From Bacteroidetes bacterium HGW-Bacteroidetes-1 (lineage in GTDB: Bacteria > Bacteroidota > Bacteroidia > Bacteroidales > F082): a stretch of 38,207 nucleotides of DNA. The number at the start of each line of letters is the position of its first letter. Positions within the stretch are counted from its first letter, which is position 1. Where the stretch lies: assembly GCA_002842755.1 (NCBI GenBank), contig PHDU01000031.1, positions 1-38,207 of the forward strand. Reading direction: 5' to 3'. The translations under genes and the position numbers were made by a program. The notes under the pieces are model-generated. The model searched no databases, was not told the DNA's origin, and was given only the letters and a program-made list of their open reading frames with translations. Shown in pieces: positions 17,623-25,462 of this stretch.

Positions 17623-17653
17623 TTGAAATGGCAGCTATTTTCTGCCATTTCAA
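17623..17653. repeat. Perfect 12-bp inverted repeat upstream of the EF-hand/sigma operon
   Basis: TTGAAATGGCAG (17623-17634) and CTGCCATTTCAA (17642-17653) with a 7-nt spacer, in the 272-bp spacer between fabG and the divergent EF-hand gene. An A run follows on the plus strand and no T run follows on either strand, so it does not look like an intrinsic terminator. Just upstream is another inverted repeat, ACTTTAG (17592-17598) and CTAAAGT (17617-17623). It may be an operator or a leader hairpin. Confidence 0.55.
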
Positions 17654-17723
17654 AAAAAACCTCATTCAGCGCAAGAATTATTTTAAATCGTTGTCAAACT
17701 AGTGTCATTAAACATTAATAAAC

Positions 17724-18083
17724 ATGAAAAAAATTATTTTAAGCATCGCATTGTTAGGATTTATCTCAGTTGGACAAATCCAGGCACAATCAAATGAAAC
17801 GAAAGCAGAAAAAGCAACTGCACAGCAACAATTAGGGAATTTCGTTGACAGCAACAAAGATGGAGTTTGCGACAATTTTGAACAGCGTCAGAAAAATATG
17901 CAGGGACAGTTTTTCAAAGATGAAAACAAAGATGGAGTTTGTGATAATGCCGGAGAAAGACGTGGAAGAGGTCAAGGATTACGTGGAAAAGGACAAAGAA
18001 AAAATTGTCAGGGCACAACAGTAAATGGCGGCAGGAACAGGTCTGGCAGAGGTTTTAACCAATCATCGCATGAAACTAAATAA
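17724..18083 (+). CDS. Small secreted protein with two EF-hand-like calcium loops and RG-rich tail
   Basis: 119 residues. The signal peptide ends near VGQIQAQ (22). The first loop, residues 42-53 (DSNKDGVCDNFE), fits the EF-hand pattern with acidic or amide ligands at 1, 3, 5, 9 and Glu at 12. The second, from Asp66 (DENKDGVCDNAG), has Gly at position 12 with Glu next to it. Both loops carry Cys in the hydrophobic position 8. The tail (about 79-115) is rich in Arg and Gly (RRGRGQGLRGKG). Probably a periplasmic or exported Ca-binding protein. It heads the sigma factor cluster, separated from the sigma gene by a terminator. No TAnnTTTG box is visible upstream, which would fit an ECF-dependent promoter, but I cannot show one. 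Confidence 0.7.
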   Translation: MKKIILSIALLGFISVGQIQAQSNETKAEKATAQQQLGNFVDSNKDGVCDNFEQRQKNMQGQFFKDENKDGVCDNAGERRGRGQGLRGKGQRKNCQGTTVNGGRNRSGRGFNQSSHETK

Positions 18084-18112
18084 TCAATTCTAGAGAATAT
18101 TTGGCAGAGAAA

Positions 18113-18166
18113 AAAAGGAAGAATGGAATCTGTTTGCATATCTTTGAGCAGATTCTTCTTCCTTTT
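18113..18166 (+). terminator. Strong intrinsic terminator between the EF-hand gene and the sigma factor gene
   Basis: Left arm 18113-18132 (AAAAGGAAGAA, bulged TG, GAATCTG) pairs with right arm 18149-18166 (CAGATTC, TTCTTCCTTTT): 18 perfect pairs, a 2-nt bulge and a 16-nt loop, ending in TTTT. It lies 30 nt past the EF-hand stop and covers the upstream ATG (18123) of the sigma frame, which supports the downstream ATG at 18192 as the true start. Confidence 0.75.
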
Positions 18167-18191
18167 AAAGGATAGCCAAAGTGATGAAAAT

Positions 18192-18764
18192 ATGCATGAA
18201 AATCAATTAATTGAAGCTATTTGCGAAGGTGATGAACGTGCTTTTAGCCAATTAATAGATCAATACAGGCCTATGGTAATTCGCATTACATATCGCATTG
18301 TGCAGGACATGGATGATACAGAAGATCTTGTGCAGGAAGTTTTTTTGAAAATCTGGCAGACCATAGGAACATTCAAAGGAGAATCAAGTCTGAAAACATG
18401 GATCTACCGTCTGGCAGTCAACAAAGCCCTGAATTTTTTAAAATGGAAAAAAATAAGAACTTTTATTCTGCGTCAGGAGCCCTTAAATGATAAAACAAAA
18501 AACGACAAGAATTACATGAGAAGTCCCGAAGCTTTGAAGCATTTTCAACAGAAAGAAGATGCTTCAGCAATTGAAAAAGCGCTTTCCCATCTGCCTTCAA
18601 ATCAGCGGGCAGTATTTTCACTTAGCAAAGCTGAAGGTCTTTCAAACCCCGAAATTGCAACAATCCTCAATATCAATGTTGGGGCCGTTGAGTCGCTCAT
18701 CTTCAGAGCAAAAAAAAGTTTGCAAATACACCTTTCAACCTATTACAAAACAACTTTATCCTAA
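18192..18764 (+). CDS. ECF RNA polymerase sigma factor (sigma-70 family)
   Basis: 190 residues from MHENQLIEAICEGDERAF; the frame extends to 18123, but that part lies in the terminator hairpin. Region 2 is about 10-75 (FSQLIDQYRPMVIRITYRIV, then DTEDLVQEVFLKIWQ and STLKTWIYRLAVN-like SSLKTWIYRLAVN). Region 4 is about 125-185 (LPSNQRAVFSLSKAEGLSNPEIATILNINVGAVESLIFRAKKSL), the -35 binding helix-turn-helix. Followed after 18 nt by an anti-sigma gene and then a membrane-anchored CpxP-like gene, so one operon is likely. It probably responds to an envelope signal. Whether it controls its own operon is not shown. Confidence 0.93.
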   Translation: MHENQLIEAICEGDERAFSQLIDQYRPMVIRITYRIVQDMDDTEDLVQEVFLKIWQTIGTFKGESSLKTWIYRLAVNKALNFLKWKKIRTFILRQEPLNDKTKNDKNYMRSPEALKHFQQKEDASAIEKALSHLPSNQRAVFSLSKAEGLSNPEIATILNINVGAVESLIFRAKKSLQIHLSTYYKTTLS

Positions 18765-18782
18765 ATCTGAAATCAATTGATT

Positions 18783-19196
18783 ATGAATTGTCAAGATTGC
18801 ATGGCCATGTTATTAAATAAGGATCTCATTCATATGGAATCCTCCATTGAATTAATGGAACATTTAAAAAGCTGCAATGCATGCACCCATTTGCAAATTG
18901 AGTTTGAAAAAGACATGAAAAAGTGGATCGAAGGCCCTGCTATTTCTGATGATCCATTGTATTACGATAAAATAATCATAGCTTCAAACCTCAAGGCAAA
19001 GCATGTCTTCCTTCCAAAAAAGATTGCTGCCATGCTTGTCGCAGCATCGTTATTTGTAGGAATAACAATTGGAACACTCTTTTTGTCACAAGCTGCTTCA
19101 GTTAATGAACCAACTTTTCTCTCAAGTTTATCCTATGATTATGAGCTAAATCTCGCTGATGATGATGTCTTTCCAGTTGATTTTTTCTTTGAATAA
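18783..19196 (+). CDS. ZAS-type anti-sigma factor, single-pass membrane protein
   Basis: 137 residues from the ATG at 18783 (the open frame also has a TTG six bases earlier). MNCQDCMAML and HLKSCNAC give the zinc-associated anti-sigma pattern with His-x3-Cys-x2-Cys at the end of the first helical domain. A transmembrane segment lies near residues 80-102 (KIAAMLVAASLFVGITIGTLFL would be its core region), leaving a short acidic extracytoplasmic tail of about 35 residues (LADDDVFPVDFFFE). It should hold the adjacent ECF sigma factor at the membrane. The acidic tail is a candidate for metal or protein sensing, which is inference. Confidence 0.85.
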   Translation: MNCQDCMAMLLNKDLIHMESSIELMEHLKSCNACTHLQIEFEKDMKKWIEGPAISDDPLYYDKIIIASNLKAKHVFLPKKIAAMLVAASLFVGITIGTLFLSQAASVNEPTFLSSLSYDYELNLADDDVFPVDFFFE

Positions 19197-19207
19197 AATT
19201 CACTTCT

Positions 19208-19726
19208 ATGAAAACATATAAAAATCTTACAATACTATTTCTGGTGCTCTTTCTGATAAGCACTGTTGCTCTAATCACAATTTTAACGGGTAATCAATTC
19301 ACAAGAAAACCTGCAGAGACTACTCCAATGTATGGCAGAGGGTTCATGTACATTAAAAATCAATTGGGGTTCAGCACTACGCAGGAAATAAAATATGACA
19401 GCCTGTTGGCTGAGTACCATCGCTCTGTGAGTCCTTTGCGTGAAGAAATTTCGGATATTCAGGTAGCTATGCTCACCCAGTTTACTGACTCCTTTCCTGA
19501 CACGATCAAACTGGATCAATTAGCCAGCGATGCCTGTTTGATTCAGAATAAAATCAGACAATTAACCTTTCATCATCTTATCGCTGTTCGAGACATTTCA
19601 ACCCCGGAACAACAAACAGGTCTTAAATCTTTGTATTACGAGATGATCAATGAGAGTAAAAACAATCGTCTTCATCAAAATCAGGGAAGAGGGCGAAACC
19701 GCTTTAGACATGGACAACAGCAATAG
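19208..19726 (+). CDS. Membrane-anchored CpxP/Spy/ZraP-like periplasmic protein (heavy-metal sensor family)
   Basis: 172 residues. One N-terminal helix (about 7-28, ILFLVLFLISTVALITIL) anchors a periplasmic, mostly helical domain. The layout FMYIKNQLGFSTTQEIKYDSLLAEYHRSVSPLREEI, then a mid helix, then STPEQQTGLKSLYYEMI matches the LTxxQ-containing helical-hairpin proteins of the CpxP/Spy/ZraP group. The tail is Gly/Arg/Gln-rich (QGRGRNRFRHGQQQ), resembling the RG-rich tail of the EF-hand protein at the start of the cluster. It closes the sigma/anti-sigma operon (11 nt after the anti-sigma stop). It may act as chaperone or sensor modulating the anti-sigma factor; the family's ligand varies. 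Confidence 0.8.
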   Translation: MKTYKNLTILFLVLFLISTVALITILTGNQFTRKPAETTPMYGRGFMYIKNQLGFSTTQEIKYDSLLAEYHRSVSPLREEISDIQVAMLTQFTDSFPDTIKLDQLASDACLIQNKIRQLTFHHLIAVRDISTPEQQTGLKSLYYEMINESKNNRLHQNQGRGRNRFRHGQQQ

Positions 19727-19755
19727 AAAATCAGATTAAAATGTGCTTCAATTGT

Positions 19756-20691
19756 TTATTCTGATTCATTCTTAGATTCATTTTTTAAGTAATAGGGTTC
19801 AACATGGACACCTACATGCGTTTGCTCGCCATATTTATATCGTAAGGCATTTTCCACTGCTGTTGCAATTTCGTGCGACTCTTCAACAGTTAGACCTTTA
19901 TCCACTTTAACATGAACCTCAATCGCCAGAATATTTCCAATTTTGCGCGTTCTCAACTGATGATGATAAATAACTCCTGCTTGTGATGCAATTATATTTT
20001 TTATTTCGACACGAATAGATTCAGGCAGAGCAACCTCAAGCAACTCCCTTATGCTGGGCATGCCTAAATCCCAGGATACTTTCATAATAAAAACACTTAC
20101 TATCATACCGGCAACCGGATCAAGAACACGCCACTTTTCTCCTAAAAATATAGCTCCTGCAATTCCAAGTGCAGTGCCAATTGATGAAAAAGCGTCAGAG
20201 CGATGATGCCAGGCATTGGCAATTACAGTCTGGCTATTAATTCTCCTACCAACTAGAATGGTGTATTGGTATAAAATCTCTTTGGCAATGATAGAGGCGA
20301 TCGCTGCATAAAAAGCAACCATTCCTGGCTTTGGCATTATCTTTCCATCAACGGCTGACAAAATATTTTGCAAAGCATCCCAAAATATACCAACTCCAAC
20401 CAGCATTAAAGCAAAACTGATGATCATCGTCGCGAACGTTTCGTACTTACCATGCCCATACTGATGATCATGATCCTTCTCTTTACCGGCAATACCCACA
20501 AAAGCAATGACTACAAAGTCCGTCGCGATATCCGAAAGAGAGTGAACGCCATCAGCAAGCATGGCCGAACTTTTACCTAAAACACCAGCAAGCAATTTCC
20601 CTGAGGTAAGTAAAATATTTACAACCATCCCAACAAGGGTAACTTTTCTTGCATTATACACCCGTTCCTGACTCTGTGTTTTATCAATCAT
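19756..20691 (-). CDS. Cation diffusion facilitator (CDF) transporter
   Basis: Metal/proton antiporter exporting Zn, Fe, Co, Cd or Mn from the cytoplasm. 311 residues from MIDKTQSQERVYNARK; the frame extends to 20787, but that part overlaps the kinase gene, so the ATG at 20691 is chosen (14 nt after the kinase stop). Six helices lie in about 18-215. The metal site motifs are in HSLSDIATDFV (helix 2) and WHHRSDAFSS (helix 5), as in the ZT_dimer family. HGHGKYETF-like HDHQYGHGKYETF is the histidine loop. The C-terminal cytoplasmic domain (HVKVDKGLTVEESHEIA) is intact. The histidine in helix 2 and 5 (HxxxD pairs) suggests zinc- or iron-type specificity, which sequence alone does not settle. Confidence 0.9.
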   Translation of the reverse strand: MIDKTQSQERVYNARKVTLVGMVVNILLTSGKLLAGVLGKSSAMLADGVHSLSDIATDFVVIAFVGIAGKEKDHDHQYGHGKYETFATMIISFALMLVGVGIFWDALQNILSAVDGKIMPKPGMVAFYAAIASIIAKEILYQYTILVGRRINSQTVIANAWHHRSDAFSSIGTALGIAGAIFLGEKWRVLDPVAGMIVSVFIMKVSWDLGMPSIRELLEVALPESIRVEIKNIIASQAGVIYHHQLRTRKIGNILAIEVHVKVDKGLTVEESHEIATAVENALRYKYGEQTHVGVHVEPYYLKNESKNESE

Positions 20692-20704
20692 ACTTTGATA
20701 TTTT

Positions 20705-21883
20705 TTAAATATGAAGAGGAGAATTAGTCCATTTAACTGGTTCAAAAAATAAACAGACTTTAGCACCGCCTTCAGGCATGTTATCAACAGTTATCTCACC
20801 GCCATGTGCATCCATAATAAGTTTAACAGCAGCCAATGATAAACCAACTGTTTCATTGGAAATCATATTTCCTGTCAAAAAGAAATCGTTTAATACCTCT
20901 AAAACATATGGACTGAAACCCTCGCCATTATCACTCACTTGAATGCATACTTTTTTATCCTTAGCCCTATAGGCTTTGATCGAAACTTTTCCACCTTCAG
21001 GAAGCATATACACAGCATTTTCTATTAGAATAGAGATGCATTTTCTAATCAGATAAGCATCAACAAACACCAATAAATGTTCATCTTCGATATGCTGCTC
21101 AATATTTATCATTTTCTCCTTAATTTGAAAAGTCAAACCTTCAACAGCTACTTCTACCAATACCTTAACCAAAACCTCATAGAAATCTACCGCTTGATCT
21201 TTCGTCTGAAGAGAGGTAATCAATAATGCCATCTCGGAAAATCGTGCTAATCTATTTGATGTTTGACCAAGTGATTGCATGTATCCCCTTTGTTCCTCTG
21301 AAAGCTCCGTTTGATCAAGCAGACTTGTCAAACCAATTAATGCATTCAGTGGTGACCTGAGTTCATGACTTATAATCGATAAAAACTCACTTTTTGCCTT
21401 TTCAAGGCTTAACAATTGTCTATTTGCAGCCTCAAGTTGCCTTGTTCGTTCAAACACCTTTTTTTCAAGATCTCTATTCAATTCATCAAGCTGTTTTTGC
21501 TTCAAAAACAAATCAAGATGCGTTTTAACTCTGGCCAATAACTCAGCGCTATTAAACGGTTTGGTCAAGTAATCATTGGCACCACATTCAAAACCTTTGA
21601 CAATACTTTCCGAATCAGTCTTAGCTGTTATAAAAATTATAGGAGTTTTAGCAGTTGAAGGTTGAAGACGTAATTTCCGACACACTTCATAGCCATCCAT
21701 TAAAGGCATCATGATATCAAGCAGAATGAGGTCAAAATTTGTAGTATACGCAAGTTCTAACGCTTTCGATCCCTCTGTAGCATACGCAATCTGAACCTGC
21801 TCTTCAAGCAGGATATTTCCGATAATCTGAATGTTTTTCGAATTATCATCAACTATAAGCACTTTTAAATCAGTATATTTCAT
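20705..21883 (-). CDS. Receiver domain-histidine kinase hybrid (cytoplasmic)
   Basis: 392 residues. Receiver domain 1-120: Asp12/Asp13 acid pair, phospho-acceptor Asp56 in LLDIMMP, Lys108 in LTKPF. A coiled linker (about 125-165) leads to HisKA with phosphorylatable His173 in SHELRSPLN. The ATPase domain (about 265-385) has N box IENAVYM, G1 DNGEGF, and a G2 box reading TVGLSLAAV, which lacks the first glycine of the usual GTGLGL. No transmembrane segment and no DNA-binding domain. It lies 34 nt downstream of the TPR kinase and 14 nt upstream of the CDF gene, so it probably relays phosphate within this operon. The output is not visible. Confidence 0.9.
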   Translation of the reverse strand: MKYTDLKVLIVDDNSKNIQIIGNILLEEQVQIAYATEGSKALELAYTTNFDLILLDIMMPLMDGYEVCRKLRLQPSTAKTPIIFITAKTDSESIVKGFECGANDYLTKPFNSAELLARVKTHLDLFLKQKQLDELNRDLEKKVFERTRQLEAANRQLLSLEKAKSEFLSIISHELRSPLNALIGLTSLLDQTELSEEQRGYMQSLGQTSNRLARFSEMALLITSLQTKDQAVDFYEVLVKVLVEVAVEGLTFQIKEKMINIEQHIEDEHLLVFVDAYLIRKCISILIENAVYMLPEGGKVSIKAYRAKDKKVCIQVSDNGEGFSPYVLEVLNDFFLTGNMISNETVGLSLAAVKLIMDAHGGEITVDNMPEGGAKVCLFFEPVKWTNSPLHI

Positions 21884-21917
21884 TATATATTATTATATGA
21901 ATGCTTTCATTGTACAA

Positions 21918-24773
21918 TCAAGATTTGGCGTCAACTTGTTTCAAATAATGTCTAAAAGTTTTCAAACATTCTGAAATTTTTTCGACATCAAATGCATCAA
22001 TGTAGTCTGTCAGTTTAATCCCTAAATCTTTGAGGGCAGCATTGTGGTTTTGAATGGCAAACTGATTCAGTACAGTTGCAAATAGTGAAGTATCCTGAAT
22101 GAAACTACTCTTTTCTGCCTTTTCAAAGTACATTATCAGTTCATCGTATTTCTCAATATAGTCAGCACTCCGAACCTTAGATTCATAATCCAATTGAATT
22201 GATCCGCTATCCTCAATCACGTTTTCAAAAATTATCTGCTGCAAACGGATCATTTCATCAGGCAGTTCTACAACAAAATCAAAATAATTTTGAGTTTTTA
22301 ATGTCGATTCACTTTTATGATGAATTAACAGTATTTGCTTACTTTCAGATTTCACTTCTTGTTTTTGAGAAAGGGTAAGATCAATGGAATTGATCATATT
22401 TGAATCCCATAAAACACAATAGTATGCCTTTCCACCAATGAATTCATTATATAGATCGACGGTTTCATAAACATCACATTTTATAGATAATTCTGTTAGA
22501 GTGCGGCCCATAAGGACCTGTAATGGAGTGCTGTTACTAATCAAACCTATTTCAGACAATGTTACCAAATGGTTTGTTTTTCCTGTCATTATTCTTAATC
22601 TCGTGCGTTGCTGATGAAATTTGACTGTTCTGAAAATGACAGAAAATTTTGTGCCTTCATTCACGCTACTTTCAACGCTTATTTCGCCATTCAGTGCTTC
22701 GACCAACCGTTTGGTAATCGTTAATCCAAGCCCTGTGCCTGCATATCTTACTTTTCCAATATCAGACTGATAAAAAGCATCAAAAATATGTTCCATATCT
22801 TCCTGCGCCATTCCAATTCCTGTATCCTGAACCTCAAGCAAAATGTCACAATGATCCTCATCAATTGGAAGTGCTTTGATTGAGATATAAATTTTCCCTT
22901 TTGAGGTAAATTTAATTGCATTACCAATCAGGTTAAACATTATCTGACGCATACTGATTTCGCTCGAATGAATTATTTCAGGAAGACTATCCTCAATATC
23001 AATCTCAAAATCAATCATCTTTTGTGAGGATTGAAGGACAAAAACTCTTTTCAATTCAAAAACCAAAGCTCTTAAATCCATTGAATGAAATTCAATTACC
23101 TGTTTACCTGACTCGATTTTCGAAAGGTCAAGAATATCATTGATAAGCACCAAAAGACTCTGACCACTTGTGCGAATTGATTCGAGATATCCGAGTTGCT
23201 GAGGATTATGAATCATTTTCGAAAGGATATCGGAAAAACCAATAACAGAATTCATTGGAGTACGTATTTCATGACTCATATTAGCAAGAAACTGACTTTT
23301 AAGCCGGTTGCTTTGTTCGGCATCTTGCTTTGCCAAAAGTAATTTTTCAGCATATTCAGCAAGTTTATTTTTTGCCTGTTCAATTTCCTGATTCTTCTCA
23401 CGTAGCAATTTATTAGCATTGCTTCGAAATTGTAACACTAAAAATAACACAACAATTCCAACTACTAAAATAATAAAGCCTGAAATAATTACGAGATTAT
23501 AAATCTTTTGCCTTTTAAAACGTAAATCAGCAATTTGATTCTCATTCTTAAGGATCTCTATTTGATTTTGCGCTTTTTCCCTATTGAATACTGCCTGCAT
23601 TTGAAAGATAATGCGCTGCGTATTTTCATTTAGAATGCTGTCGTTAAGTGAGCTGGACAGTTCGAGGTACTGAATTGCATCTTTCGTATTGCCAAGTCTT
23701 TTACGTATTTGATACATTAACTTATAAGCATCTGCAAGATTGGAGCGGTTTAGCGTCAGTTCTGACAATCGAATTGCTTCTTTCACATAAGGTAGCGCTG
23801 TAAGATCACTATTTTTCTGGCTGTAAATTTTGGCCAATTTGAAATTATTAATTGCCAGGTAATAAAAATCTTCAATTGATTCATTTAGTTGATAACTAAG
23901 CAGATAATAATTCAATGCCTTTTCTGGTTCCTTTTTCTCAAGAAAAATATCACCAATATCTGTATAACAAATTGCAAGGCCTCTTTTTGATCCGATCTCA
24001 CGATTTATTTCAAGTGAAAGCATAAAATACTCAAGAGCACGGTCTATATCGTTAAGATGTTTATAAACATGGCCAACATTATTGAGGTTTATGGCCACTC
24101 CAATCATGTTGTTATTTAATTGCTCAATTCTTAGGCATTCCCTGAAATTTTGCATTGCTTCACTGAAATTATTCAATGCAAGATAAATATTGCCAAGTCC
24201 ATTGCTCGCATAAACATAACCTTTTATGTTTCCTGTTGAATCAGCTAACCTGAGAGCTTCCTGATAAGATTCTATTGCTATCTGATATTTATCCATCCTT
24301 CTATACAATAGTCCCAGATTATTTAGTGCCAGTATCTTATCTGATATGCGTTGAAGAGAGTCAGCATAAAACAGTTGAGTTGAATGCCAAAATATTGCAT
24401 TATTAAATTTGTATTTATTCCGTTCACTGATACCTTCTTCTTCAACTCTTCGTAAGAAATAATTCATCAGGTTGTTATTTGATGCAAAATGAAACGTTTT
24501 TGCGATCATTTCTTTTCGCTTCTCATCCACATTTATACTTGAAGATGTTTGCTTTAAATCATTGATATAACTGATAAAGGCATTTATCCTCAAGGTATCG
24601 TTTGTGAATTCTGATCGGGCATATGTAAGCAAGGAATCTTCAGAAGAATTGGCAATCATTTGAATAGGTTCAATCTCACCCTTTCCTGACACCTGAATTG
24701 ATGTCAAAGAAAACATAAAAAAAATCACAATGAGTTGTCTCATTTTTGCTTTTGTGGCTTTAATACCCGACAA
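21918..24773 (-). CDS. TPR-containing sensor histidine kinase with pseudo-receiver tail
   Basis: 951 residues from 24773; Met11 (24743) starts a cleaner signal peptide (MRQLIVIFFMFSLTSIQVSG) and is the likelier start. Periplasmic part to about 423 holds at least six TPRs (such as NNLGLLYRRMDKYQIAIESYQEAL, shortened here to its start). TM about 425-449, coiled coil, HisKA with His501 in NMSHEIRTPMN, ATPase with N box LIGNAIKFT, G1 DTGIGM and G2 GTGLGL. From about 725 a receiver-like fold follows that lacks the acid pair and the conserved Lys (VLWDSN, VVELPD), so it looks like a pseudo-receiver. The last 90 residues are helical (FDVEKI), common in hybrid kinases. Leads the operon to the CDF exporter. 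Confidence 0.92.
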   Translation of the reverse strand: MSGIKATKAKMRQLIVIFFMFSLTSIQVSGKGEIEPIQMIANSSEDSLLTYARSEFTNDTLRINAFISYINDLKQTSSSINVDEKRKEMIAKTFHFASNNNLMNYFLRRVEEEGISERNKYKFNNAIFWHSTQLFYADSLQRISDKILALNNLGLLYRRMDKYQIAIESYQEALRLADSTGNIKGYVYASNGLGNIYLALNNFSEAMQNFRECLRIEQLNNNMIGVAINLNNVGHVYKHLNDIDRALEYFMLSLEINREIGSKRGLAICYTDIGDIFLEKKEPEKALNYYLLSYQLNESIEDFYYLAINNFKLAKIYSQKNSDLTALPYVKEAIRLSELTLNRSNLADAYKLMYQIRKRLGNTKDAIQYLELSSSLNDSILNENTQRIIFQMQAVFNREKAQNQIEILKNENQIADLRFKRQKIYNLVIISGFIILVVGIVVLFLVLQFRSNANKLLREKNQEIEQAKNKLAEYAEKLLLAKQDAEQSNRLKSQFLANMSHEIRTPMNSVIGFSDILSKMIHNPQQLGYLESIRTSGQSLLVLINDILDLSKIESGKQVIEFHSMDLRALVFELKRVFVLQSSQKMIDFEIDIEDSLPEIIHSSEISMRQIMFNLIGNAIKFTSKGKIYISIKALPIDEDHCDILLEVQDTGIGMAQEDMEHIFDAFYQSDIGKVRYAGTGLGLTITKRLVEALNGEISVESSVNEGTKFSVIFRTVKFHQQRTRLRIMTGKTNHLVTLSEIGLISNSTPLQVLMGRTLTELSIKCDVYETVDLYNEFIGGKAYYCVLWDSNMINSIDLTLSQKQEVKSESKQILLIHHKSESTLKTQNYFDFVVELPDEMIRLQQIIFENVIEDSGSIQLDYESKVRSADYIEKYDELIMYFEKAEKSSFIQDTSLFATVLNQFAIQNHNAALKDLGIKLTDYIDAFDVEKISECLKTFRHYLKQVDAKS

Positions 24774-24803
24774 TGGTTAATTTCAAGGGTTAGTTGAAAG
24801 CAT

Positions 24804-24811
24804 CAAAATTA
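24804..24811 (-). promoter_or_regulatory. Putative -7 promoter box for the kinase/CDF operon
   Basis: Minus-strand TAATTTTG, an exact TAnnTTTG match, 30 nt upstream of the outer ATG at 24773 and 60 nt from the inner one at 24743. No -33 TTG is clear. Confidence 0.45.
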
Positions 24812-24934
24812 AGGAAATAATTCTCCTAAAAATATTTTTAAAGAGCTATAAAAAGCATGAGTGAAACAATACCCGCTAAAAGTTGTTTATGAGTGTGAAT
24901 TAAAAATGATGTTCTAAAACACCTTAATGATTCT

Positions 24935-25459
24935 TTGAAAAAAAATATGCACACTAAAATCTCAATATCTCTCCTGTTATGTTTTGGCATGATGATTACA
25001 TCCTGTTCCAGAAAAAACTTCAATCAAACACCTGAAACAATTACACAAATACCAGAAGGCATGATAAAAAAAATTGATAAAACAGAGGCAGAATGGATGA
25101 AAGAACTTGGTTCTGAACGTTATAATGTTCTTCGTCAGTGCAGTACTGAACCTCCATTTACAGGTAAATTTGTTAATCATAAAGCAAAAGGAAGTTACAT
25201 TTGTGCAGGGTGTGGTGCTGCATTGTTTAGCTCCGACAGTAAATATGATTCCCGTTCAGGATGGCCAAGTTTTTTTGATGCCATCGATCCATCAAAAATC
25301 AAAGAAATACGTGATACAAGTTATGGAATGGTACGCACAGAAATAAAATGTGCAAGCTGTAATGGTCATCTGGGCCATGTTTTTAATGATGGTCCTGCAC
25401 CTACCGGACTACGTTATTGTGTAAATTCAGCTTCTCTTGATTTCAAGCCAGAAGAATAA
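24935..25459 (+). CDS. msrB: Peptide-methionine (R)-S-oxide reductase, lipoprotein
   Basis: Repairs methionine-R-sulfoxide in envelope proteins. 174 residues. A lipoprotein signal ends at ITSC (Cys24), so it should be lipid-anchored. MsrB domain about 45-170: zinc ligands Cys90, Cys93, Cys139 and Cys142 (ICAGCG, KCASCNGHLGH), FxGKF-type FTGKFVNHKAKG, RSGWPSF, and catalytic Cys162 in RYCVNSASL. Cys69 in RQCSTEPPF is the likely resolving cysteine. Met5 (24947) is an alternative start. Ends 3 bp from the stop of the convergent gene. Single-gene unit; divergent from the kinase operon by 161 bp. Confidence 0.94.
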   Translation: MKKNMHTKISISLLLCFGMMITSCSRKNFNQTPETITQIPEGMIKKIDKTEAEWMKELGSERYNVLRQCSTEPPFTGKFVNHKAKGSYICAGCGAALFSSDSKYDSRSGWPSFFDAIDPSKIKEIRDTSYGMVRTEIKCASCNGHLGHVFNDGPAPTGLRYCVNSASLDFKPEE

Positions 25460-25462
25460 TAA

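Noticed and set aside
18123-18191. Upstream extension of the ECF sigma factor
   Set aside because: The extra 23 codons lie in the terminator hairpin and read as a hydrophobic stretch foreign to region 1/2 of ECF factors.
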